From: Brachionus rotundiformis
Taxonomy: Eukaryota; Rotifera; Eurotatoria; Ploima; Brachionidae
Length of the DNA stretch: 64,000 nt
Direction of reading: 5' to 3'
Assembly: GCA_016802295.1 (NCBI GenBank)
Contig: JAESIW010000180.1
Span: 196,752-260,751 of the forward strand
Shown here: piece after piece, positions 55,031-64,000 of the stretch
How positions within the stretch are numbered: the first letter of the stretch is position 1
Layout: each line of letters begins with the position of its first letter
Made by a program: the position numbers and the translations under genes
Notes under the pieces: generated by a model
What the model was told of the DNA's origin: nothing
Seen by the model: the letters and a program-made list of their open reading frames with translations, nothing else
Databases searched by the model: none

Positions 55031-58000
55031 TCAATAATTTAAAAATGTGAACTCAAAAAAGGTGGCATAGATTAAGCTGCCAATTTGAATTTTGAAATCC
55101 ACTTTTTCTGTTTGGTTCAGACTTAAAATTGGACTCTTACACTTGATCAAATTAACACTGTCCATGGATGCATCTGTTCTCACATCTTTAAAAATACACC
55201 ATATTTTTTCACAAAAAGCTCCTTCAAATCCAATTCCGAAAACGCTCAATTCTGTTTGCTTACTTGCCTTGGCAAAAGTTGGTAACAAACTCGAAACATT
55301 GACTAGCAAGCGAGAGCTAATACTTGAACAACTATTCTGGTACACATTGTCAATAAATTTGTCCCAAGTACTTTCAAATTTTTTGAATGCAATCTGCTTG
55401 GTTTCCTCTGGTATTAAGCTGTACCTGATTGAATTATTGGCTATTATCTTAAGATCATATAAATTCAAACCCCAAGCCATATATGCCAAATAGTAGTCGA
55501 CTGTCAAGTCATTGAAGCCGAAACTTCCGGGATCATCTCCGGCCAGCACAATTGGAATTCCGCTTTTGTAATAATTTATGGCCGGATGATTCCTAAGATC
55601 GGACACATATCCTTAATAATTATTTAAGTTATTTTTATTTTTTTTATTATTTAAAAAAAATCAATTCGTTTCTTTAGTTTGACAATCGTACCATAGTACC
55701 ATTGGTCTCTTAACTAGTTCTCAGTAAGACATTACAAGTATTTGGGAATCATGATCAAAATATTGAAGAATGACCAAAATCTAAAAATGGCTCAAAAAGA
55801 TTGAAAATTTAAATAATAATTGTCAAAAAAAAGTACCTGGGATCTTTATTCAGTTGATTACAAATTAAGAGTCATACAGGAAAACCAGAAACGAAGAAGT
55901 TTCTATGGCATAACAATTTAAATTTACCATATGCATGGTAAATTTTCTAAAAAAAAGCCTAAATTTGTCTTAATTTCTATTTCTAAATTAACTCTTGAAT
56001 TTTTTCATTTATTGATTATTTTGTTGAGAGTAAAGACAATTTTTTGTTTGAGTAAAAGCTAAGTTTGGGCTTTAATCTTAGAGCCGTTGACACAAGGTTA
56101 CGGTAGCTTTGAGATCGCCAAACTAAAGAATGGAATAAATTTCTGTCAAGAATTTGAACTGGAATCAAGAAGATACACAAAAGCATACAGCTTGGAAAGC
56201 ATAACACCGGGAAACAGACATTACAGCGCAATTTTTAGGTGTATGGAATGGTAAATACGTGGTAGAAATTACCAAGCAGAGTTGTTGCTGCTTCAAACGC
56301 GGACAGTTTCAAAAAAAAGGTTGATGATTGAATGGCGATTAATTACAAAGCCTCTGTTATGGCTCAATAGAGATTTGCCAGAGTTTACTCAAGTTACACT
56401 AGTTAACCACTACTACTCCTTCTTAACATCAAAATAAAAGATTATTAAGAAAGACGAAGGATGGATTAAATGAAGGAAAAATATGGATACATACTTCTGG
56501 AAAAGGAGTTTAAGTTAAGAGAAGTTCTAACCAAACAAAGTTCATTTTTTAATGAAGACATGAAAAATAATTTTAAAAAGATAAACTTTTAAATTTGGTA
56601 TAATTTTTTATTAATTTATTCATATGTGGATATTGGTCGTTTTTTTTAATTAAAAGATAAAAAAATAAAATTATAAAGAAACCCTATCTTCCCATTTGCA
56701 TCATGTGCCTTTCTCAATAAGTCAATCACACTTAATAGATATGGATCCTCTTAACTCAGGATACATTCGATGTTGTCATTTTTAAAAAATAATCCAAGTT
56801 AATAATTAATTTCTTTAATTTGTAGAACCAATCTTAATTTAAAAGTTTTGCTTTCTAGTTTCTACATCACAAAAAAAAAGAAGTGACGAAGCCCCATTTA
56901 ATATAAAATCTCTGACTACAAATCAAAATGTATCAATATATATCCAGTATCTTTAAACTACAGATCAATCTTTATACTTAGATTACTTTTTTATACAAGT
57001 AATAATTATAAGTGATAAAATTTAAATTTAATTTTATTGATTATATCTCTGATTACGATTAAAAAAGTCTAAAACTATTAGAGATCCATAATACAAGACT
57101 AAAAGTTCCATTCTGGTTTAAAATTGTTATAAATGTTCCTTTCTAAACATGGTAGTTCCACATTGGAATAGGCCATCATGGCTTGAGTGTTTAGTAATGT
57201 CTAAATAATCCTGCAATACCACTTATTTACAAAGCACTGATCTACTTACCTAAAATTTGGTTACTTCCCAAACAAGTCTCGACAGCTATTTTTCTTTCTA
57301 TTAAATACTTGTAAAGCTCAGGGTGCTTGATGAGGCCGATTCCATGACCAATACGGGTTGTTCCTAGAATAATTGAGTCATAAATATTGTCCAAAGTCGA
57401 CACTGCATCGCCGTACTGAGCTGGATTCACATCTTTTGGCCAATTTGTCTCAGCTGTATGAAAAACAAAGTTAAATGATCCATTACTTAATTGACTATAA
57501 TTAAAACCACGCATTAGAGTATCACTATGGAACAACAAAGTATGCCCTTGATCTTCTTCACCAACAAGATCGAAACCTCGGATCATCTGGGAATACTTTG
57601 TTTGCAGCTGTAATGTTTCATTAAGCAAAGAGCTCATTTTCTCTTTGGACAAAAATCTCAGCTCATTAACAATAAATATAAAATCAATAAAATTTTTATT
57701 CTCTTTTAAATAATTATCTTTAAATTGAGTCATCATTTCAAGTTCTTTTTCAGGCTCTATATTCACCTTGTTAAAATTCGAATCAAAATAATAAAGTCTC
57801 CCAAAGGTACGAGTTCTAAACTCAACCAATTGGACATTTTCTTCCAATGACAAATCTAAGCAAGCTTTTAAATAGTCAAATCTGGTCCTATTATAGAAAA
57901 TGACATCCAAATAAAAATCAAATAGTCCCAATTTATTGGCTTCGCTCCATCGCTTGTTGGAGTCAGTTGGATAAATTTTTTCATCCAAACTATTCAAAAT

Positions 58001-58552
58001 GCCAATAAAAGTAGTCTTTTGAACTATTTTTTCTATAGTCCATTGAGAGCTTTTGACAGGTAGCCAGCCTTTTGGGGGGTGTTTTGGAAAATAGCTCAAA
58101 AAATAGTTGGTACAATTACAATCAGAAGGATTCGTTTGACAGAGTGGTTCATTTTCTTTGTCGCAAATGTGAAGCCAGCTGAACTCTGGCTCGCGGTTAA
58201 AAATAATCTCAAGAAGTCTTTGTCTGTTCAACATTTGGTTGTCGTGAATGTGCAAGTTTCCACCTTTGGGCAACTTTTTTAGAAAATGGTAAAAACTTCT
58301 TGAAGTAATGTTGTCTATTTCTGTCTCTATTGGTCGAGATGGAAAAAAGTGGTCAGCCGTCTGATCAAGTTCATTACGCTTTAACATTTCCATAAAAATG
58401 TTGACAATTTTTTCTTTCTGGTTCAATTGGATGTTTTTAGCTGTCAAATTATTCCGGGCTTCCATGTATTCATATTGATTGTAGGGTAACGGCAGTGCCA
58501 GAGCCTGTCGACACACTGCCATAAGCAAAAAAAGTCTAGATAATTCATTCAT
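55031..58552 (-). CDS. Secreted adenosine deaminase (ADGF/ADA2 type) with C-terminal IPT/TIG-like domain
   Basis: Exon 1 is 58552-57250 and exon 2 is 55611-55031, joined in phase 1 across a 1.64-kb intron that restores NQILGYVSDLRNHP. The product is 627 residues. Signal peptide at residues 1-20. The ADA/ADGF catalytic set is present: GGNLHIHD (zinc ligands H101, H103), FHTAETNW (H365, E368; usual form HAGE), TRIGHG (H403), AVETCLGSNQ and LAGDDPGSFG (D460, D461). This enzyme deaminates extracellular adenosine to inosine. ADGF proteins normally end soon after the catalytic barrel (about 510-560 residues); here residues ~546-627 add TELSVFGIGFEG, IWCIFKDV, LIKCKSPI and YATFFEFTF, the strand pattern of an IPT/TIG immunoglobulin-like domain. 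Many N-glycosylation sites. The intron holds a LINE remnant (56.1-56.4 kb). Confidence 0.9.
56090..56420 (+). mobile_element. CR1-like LINE 3' end in the ADGF intron
   Basis: On the plus strand, opposite to the gene, the frames give KEWNKF/KLPSRVVAASNADSFKKK then VDD.MAI, the NEWNxLPxxVVxAxxVxxFKxxLD end of CR1-like reverse transcriptases. The tract CACTACTACTCC at 56406-56417 corresponds to the (ACT)n tail of the copy at 10.9 kb. Confidence 0.7.
56430..56560 (+). repeat. Repeat shared with 59.99-60.13 kb
   Basis: The stretch around AAATGAAGGAAAAATATGG and AAAAGGAGTTTAAGTTAAGA is a diverged copy of the sequence at about 60035-60125 (AAATGAAGGGAACATGGTAT, AAAAAGGAGTTAAAGTCAAA). Both lie just after LINE pieces, suggesting they are part of LINE 3' regions. 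Confidence 0.5.
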
Positions 58553-59640
58553 TTAATTTTTTAATAATAAAATTTTATTTTCTAAAAAAAATATCTAAAA
58601 AATAATCAATTTTAAGTTTTTTTTTGAAATTTTGTAATTTTTTGTTAGTTTTTCTTTTTTTTTTTAATTAAATCTAATAATAAGAAATCCACATATTTTA
58701 TCATTCTTGTACTATAAATTAACTAATTATAATTGTTTAATTGTTAGCGGAAAATTTACTAGATTTAGCTTGTTTTTTCAATCGAAAAATATTGTTTTTA
58801 AAATATACCAACAAAATTGGTTAAACGTTTTCAGACTCAATCAATCAATCAACAAGATAACTGAATAATTTTATATTGAGTAAAACAACTGGAGAATTAT
58901 TCAAGCTTTTAAAATAGATTAAATTTTATTTTTACTTAAAGATAATCATAATGCAACATTCAAGATTTTTAAGTTCAAATAATTTTATTTTATCTTATAG
59001 TATTTTGGTCTTAAGATTAAAAAAATTGAATGTTAAGTTTCGAAAGAAAAATTTAACATTTACTTAGAATTTAATTATTTATTTAATTTTAAAAAAAGTG
59101 TAAGATTATCTTTGGATCAGTTAATCATAATTCTAATGAAGGAATATCATTTAAAAGCATCTAGTCATTGATTTGAAGTGAAAATCTAGAGATTCTTTTT
59201 TATCAATCAGAATTTCCTGAAGAACAAATTCAAAAACCGAAAATAAAAAAAGTTGATAAAATTAACTTTAAGAAAAAATGATAAAACTTAAATTAAATAA
59301 TTCTTCAAGTTGACCTAACATTAGAAGAGTCAACAAGTTTTTTGGTCAAATTTAAACCTTTTTAACTATTTAAAAATTTTACAGGTGTTGTTAATATCAA
59401 AAACAGACAGAACAAAAATTTTTCTACTTTGATAAATTAAAATTTATTAAAATTGAATATATTTTAAAAAATACTGCAAATTGGAGCAACATACTTTGTT
59501 GCATCTTATTTATCAAAAATAAATAATCAATAATCAAATTAAGTCTTATTGATGCTTTACTTTTTGTCTTTAATCTCTCAAGAAAAATTATTATAGGTAA
59601 AAAAGATGCAACAAGGTATGTTATTAATATGAAATAATAA
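58553..59640. other. Intergenic, upstream of ADGF
   Basis: AT-rich spacer. It includes the presumed ADGF promoter; no gene or RNA was seen. Confidence 0.4.
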
Positions 59641-59649
59641 ATAGCTTCA

Positions 59650-60130
59650 AAGTGGTTATTGACAAAGAAGTCTTTGAAATGGAGAAAAGCAAAAGCCTTA
59701 AAGTTAATGAGACTATACGCTTTTGGGCGTTAGTGAAGATATAAATATCTTTACTGCAGATAATATTATTATCAAGGGAATGGTAATATAAGCTTTGTGC
59801 TGGTGATGGTAGGAGTCTTGAAGATGAAAGGACTTAAAGTACTAGAAGTCCTTAACAAACAAGCAAACATCCGTAATAGATTAAGGAAGGCCAATACTGC
59901 ATCAAACTAGAGACCTCTTAGTCAGAGAACCAAATTAGATCAATATGGTAGTCTTATTAAATCTATGTTACTATCAGAATATTGGAGAATGAACGAAAAT
60001 GACTTAATCGAGAATAATGAGAATCGCCACCAAGGGTAGGGCTAAATGAAGGGAACATGGTATACTTATCAAAAAGGAGTTAAAGTCAAAGAAGAAGCTT
60101 CAACCAAACTGTTGGTCATTTTTCCAATAG
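59650..60130 (+). mobile_element. Decayed RTE-like LINE fragment
   Basis: Plus-strand reading: VLNKQANIRNRLRKANTASN, SLIKSMLLSEYWRMNENDLI and following basic sequence. This is the segment IRxRIxxAxxAFNxLRxLW...SILLYGSExWxxxxxxxxxL after the catalytic site of RTE-like LINEs and parallels the copy at 1.6-2.0 kb. Disrupted by stops. Confidence 0.65.
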
Positions 60131-60194
60131 AAAGCAACATTATTTTTAATTTCTTTAATTCAAGATATAAAATTATAAAGAAACTTGATCTAAT

Positions 60195-60330
60195 CATTCT
60201 ATCAGATTTTTTAATTGAAAATAAATTAGTTGTTTTTTAATGTTTTTAAATTAGATCTTTTTTTAAACTATTTGGCGGTATTGGACAAATGTATCAGTTC
60301 CAAATAAATTTGTGTGTTTCTCACATTAAA
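60195..60330 (+). pseudogene. Relic of a second PqaA-like gene (intron 1 end plus exon 2 start)
   Basis: The sequence matches the end of intron 1 and the beginning of exon 2 of the PqaA-like gene at 61765-61880: TTAGTTGTTTTTTAATxTTT in the intron part, then WRYW.NVSVPNKF against WWHWMSVSVPNKI in the exon part, with GTATCAGTTCCAAA identical. The acceptor AG is lost and the frame soon ends. No other exon of this copy is visible downstream, since the intact gene starts at 60774. Confidence 0.65.
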
Positions 60331-60773
60331 AGGATATGGACCTTTTAGAACAAGAAGCATTTTATGTTATAATTAAAGAATTTTAGGATCATTTTTAAAA
60401 AATAATTTATTTTAAAACCATCAACGTTTTAATAAAAGTTTTTAAAATTTTTAATTTTGTTAATTTATATTATTTAATTTTGAATGAGTAAAACAAATCT
60501 TTTCTTTGGAAGCCGGGCCTACCAGTTGGCCATTTATTTTAGCATTCAACTCATTAGAAACTTTTGCTGTTGATTTTAACCTTCCCCTATTAAAAGCCTG
60601 ATTTATATATATTTTTTTAAATGTATCAAAATTTAATCTGAATCAGAAAATTGTTTTATATTAGATAATTTATCATTTTTTTCTAAAATTTTAGTCTTCT
60701 TTATCAAATATAACACCACGTGAAAAAACATCTATTTTTTATTTAAAATTTTTTTTTCCAAATTTAAAATAAA

Positions 60774-63349
60774 ATGATAAACTTAGTCAAAAAAAACACA
60801 ATATTAATTATTCTTTGCTTACCATTTTTGCTTCAGCTAACCGTTGGAACACCGCTAGACGATTATGTTAACAAACCAGATGAAAATTATAAATATGAAA
60901 TTCTTAAAATGGTCCAATTTTTTGATTATAAACTTTATTATATAAATATGACGTCACAAAAATGGCAAAATGGTAAGTACAAAGTTGAATTTTAAAATTT
61001 AATCCAAAAAGTCTTTATTTAATTTGTCTTGATTTAAAAAAAATAGATCTTTTCAATTCAATTTTTTTATTTGTATGATTATTATTATAGATAATAGATC
61101 AAAAAAGAATTTATTTGGTGAATATGGTGTTTCTGACCCCTTACACAAGAAAACTTCTTCTTCTTTCTTTTTTTTGAACACAGACTTCATCCAGCGCTGA
61201 GCTATTGAACAAGAAAAAACACAATTGGTTCAAAAAAGACCAATGAATGGTACTTTCAATCTTAATTTGTTTTCAAATTCTCATGAAACATTAAGTATTT
61301 GTTATATGAAAATTTTATATCAATTATCTGAACAGAAGGAAGTATTTTTAAGCAAAAAAATACCAGTTACGATAAAAACTTAATGCAACTTATGATAAAT
61401 GGTTCTTTGTATGGCAAAAAGGAGAAAACATTAAAGTATTAAATCAAGATTTTAATTGTATTTATTAGAAAATTTTTCATATGCCAAAATTAATTTTTAC
61501 ATTTCAAAATAACATTACACAAAAATTTATTACTTTTGAAGTGACTTCTAAGAGTTATTTTTTACCTCTTTTGATGTAATCTCTTTAAAATTTATCAATA
61601 AATAAATTGAAATTAATCCGTCTGATACTGAAAATATTATCAAAAAAATCAAAAAATTTATTGACCAAATAGAATAAAAATCATATCTTAATCAATAAGA
61701 GTTATGTTATTTTCAATTCAATACATAGTGGGATTTGATTTTAAAAATTGAAAAGATTTTTTTTAATTGCAAAATCAATTAGTTGTTTTTTAATATTTTT
61801 AAATTAAATTTTTTGTAAGAAAGTATAGTTGATAGACCAATTTGGTGGCATTGGATGAGTGTATCAGTTCCAAACAAAATTACCAGACCAGATGCGAGTT
61901 TTATTTTCATTGGCGGAAGCAACAATGATAAAGAGTAAATAATTTATTATATAAATTTTTTTATTTTTCTAATCTAAAATTAAAACTTGATTAAAATTTA
62001 TCTGTAAATAAGTTTTCCGGATCCGGACGACACCGAAATTCGCCTCACTTCAGTTTATGCAGTGACCACAGGTACTATAGCCACTCATTTGAGGAACATT
62101 CCTAATCAACCTCTAGTTTTTAAAGTGAATATATTTCTAGTATAATAAAAGATTAAAAAAATTATTTATTAAGGATGATCCAGAAAAAAAACGACGCACA
62201 GAAGATGCAATTATAGCTTGGACTTGGAAGAAATTTCTTTCAAATACAAACGATCCAACAATCTTGCTTCGACTGCCAATGACCAAAGCAGTTATTAGAG
62301 CCATGGACACAATTCAGGATTTTGCAAAATCTAACAATTATGGAGATATAAAAAAATTCATGCTGGCCGGAGAATCAAAAAGAGGCTGGACCACATGGAC
62401 AAGTGCTGCTGTAGATGCCAAGCGTGTTTTTTCAGCAGTACCGATTGTAATGGACATTCTAAACATGAACACGGTACACATATTTTTATTAAAAATTTGA
62501 TTGAAAAAAAAATAATATTTTTTTATCTTTTATAATTAAATTTTATTAAAATTTTTCAAGAATCTTCATAAAAATTTTAAATCTTTGGGTGGCTGGACAT
62601 TTGCTTTTTCACCATATTACGAGCTTAATATCACAGAGTACATAGATTCCAGAGAAATATTTGAACTTCAAAAAATTGTAGACCCGATCAGCTATCTGGA
62701 TAGATACAAGGAAACCAATATTTTAGTAATGACGACTAGTGGTGATGAATTTTTTCTACCAGAGAATACACATTCCTATTGGGATAATTTAATCGCAGCT
62801 ACCAATGGTAAAGTGTTACTTCGCCGTTTGCCAAACGCCGAACACGAAATTTACGAGCATGCAATCAGCGAGTTTGCTAGTCTTAGGTCATTTTTCTTGA
62901 GCACGTATGAAAAAAGCCTAATTCCCAAAGTAAAATGGACCATGCCAAATAATTTGACTCACGGAATTATTCGGGCAAGGGTCGATACGACTAATGGAAA
63001 TCCAAAACCATATGTTGTTAAATGTTACTACGCTAATACACTTGATAATAAACGAAGAGACTTTAGACTGGTCATTGCGGACCCTAATGATTCATCCAAG
63101 GAAATTCCGCATCCAGTGGTTTGGTTTTCGACTGAAAAAAATATTCTTACTGATGAGAAAAAGGAAGAGGTTGTTTATGAGATTGCTTTTAGGAAACCGC
63201 TATCTGGATGGTTGGGATTTTTTTTCCAATTAGATTTTAAGGGACTTGATTCTAGTGCTAACATAGTAACCACAGAGACAAATATTATTCCGGAGACTTT
63301 TCCTTTTGACGATTGTTCAAGGGAAACATGCATTGGAAAATTAGTTTAA
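60774..63349 (+). CDS. PhoPQ-activated pathogenicity-related (PqaA-like) protein, five exons
   Basis: Exons 60774-60972, 61829-61934, 62013-62124, 62174-62473 and 62561-63349 join in phase to 501 residues. A signal peptide opens the protein (MINLVKKNTILIILCLPFLL), then TPLDDYVNKPDENYKYEI, MTSQKWQ, DRPIWWHWMSVSVP, FIFIGGSNND, PNQPLVF, ARLPMTK-like LLRLPMTKAVIRAMDTIQDF, the nucleophile elbow LAGESKRGWTTWTSAAVD, IVDPISYLDRY, TSGDEFFLPENTHSY and LPNAEHEIY, giving a probable Ser-Asp-His triad of an alpha/beta hydrolase. This is the whole PqaA (PhoPQ_related) family, first described in Salmonella and also found in Dictyostelium (AprA) and some animals. The substrate is unknown. Four typical spliceosomal introns show it is a resident nuclear gene, not contamination. 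Stop at 63347-63349, AATAAA just after. Confidence 0.92.
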
Positions 63350-63534
63350 TAAATAATCAAATAAATAAATAAAACAACATATAAACAATTTTTTATTTTA
63401 ATTTTAAAAATAAAACTCTTGAAAATTGGTCTTTGCATTGGAAGTTGGTAAAAGTTAAATAACTTAGAGCTTTTAGGCGTTGGTTTAGGTTAACTTAAAC
63501 TTTAGTTTTCACTAAATTACTTCTATTCTCAGCT

Positions 63535-63965
63535 GCCGAGGCCGATTCCATGCTTGGAAAAGGACATTAATCTCAAAGGGCGCTTTTATCTGGAGTAGCT
63601 GTTCAAAACATATGTGAGATTTATCTTGAATATGCGGTTCAAGCTTGGAGACCATATTTCTTGAGCGATATATATACACTTGAAAAAGTTCAACGGCATG
63701 CAACAAAGATACCAAGCCATTTGAGAAACAAGAATTGTGAGTCAAGATACACAAATCTTTAGAAGAAAGAAGAAGCAATCTGTTTGAGATGTACAAGATT
63801 GAACACAGAGTTGATGATATTCAATGGCAAGCTCCACTTTAGAAAGGTCCGTAAAGAAAATGGCCAGAACTATGACGAAACAGTCGAATCAGAAAGAATT
63901 ACTTTTCATACTGAGTGGCGAAGCACTAAAACAAGCTTTCAGAAAAATTTGTAAATGCGCGGTAT
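63535..63965 (+). mobile_element. Decayed CR1-like LINE fragment
   Basis: Plus-strand reading across frames gives IYLEYAVQAWRPYFLSDIYT then LEKVQRHATKIPSHLRNK, and SNLFEMYKIEHRVDDIQW, matching RPHLEYAVSVWNPYL...LERVQRRATK and RRRGDLIEMYK of the other copies. Stops interrupt it; it runs towards the window end. Confidence 0.7.
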
Positions 63966-64000
63966 CAACGCTTTTAAAAACGGACTTGAATAAATTTTAG

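Noticed and set aside
1..64000. CRISPR arrays, operons, bacterial promoters or terminators
   Set aside because: The DNA is eukaryotic nuclear; no regularly spaced repeats or bacterial gene organisation were seen.

Overview
This window is nuclear DNA of an animal. It is very AT-rich, the protein genes are split by short GT-AG introns (many of 49-75 bases), two nuclear-type tRNAs are present (one with an intron after the anticodon), and decayed LINE, piggyBac and MITE copies are scattered between the genes. The gene set (RPL29, RNF113A, TRAPPC2L, ATG10, an SLC15 transporter, an ADGF-type adenosine deaminase, a peptide-type GPCR) is metazoan. A PhoPQ-regulated (PqaA-like) protein and a GH19 chitinase-like protein make a small aquatic invertebrate such as a rotifer a reasonable guess, but that is inference. 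No species can be named from the sequence.

Layout. 0-1.3 kb: end of a GH19-like gene, a two-exon RPL29 gene, tRNA-Leu. 1.6-3.4 kb: LINE debris and a piggyBac copy with intact TTAA ends. 4.0-6.3 kb: SLC15 (POT) transporter. 8.1-9.3 kb: two small convergent genes. 10.5-12.0 kb: CR1-like LINE. 12.4-18.7 kb: one or two long minus-strand genes, a leucine-rich repeat protein followed by exons of a protein with an SH3-like segment and a disordered tail. 19.8 kb: tRNA-Ile with intron. 22.6-23.2 kb: secreted cysteine-rich protein. 27.6-28.7 kb: RNF113A. 29-38.6 kb: mostly gene-poor, with a few orphan exons near 32-35 kb. 38.6-40.3 kb: intronless GPCR. 44.8-49.9 kb: four small genes for proteins starting MGCxxSxC, three of them near-identical with homogenised promoters. 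52.3-53.6 kb: TRAPPC2L with ATG10 lying wholly inside its first intron on the same strand. 55.0-58.6 kb: secreted ADGF with a C-terminal IPT/TIG-like domain. 60.8-63.3 kb: five-exon PqaA-like gene with a relic of a second copy upstream.

The two most interesting items are: (1) TRAPPC2L/ATG10, where intron retention would join an 18-codon frame whose TGA overlaps the ATG10 start as ATGA, so splicing could choose between a trafficking and an autophagy protein; and (2) the MGCxxSxC cluster, small Met/Pro- and Gly/Tyr-rich proteins with an N-terminal myristoylation/palmitoylation signature and shared TATA promoters. Many exons below were joined by hand from splice sites, reading frame and family conservation, and several were not visible as long open frames. 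No search or alignment program was run.
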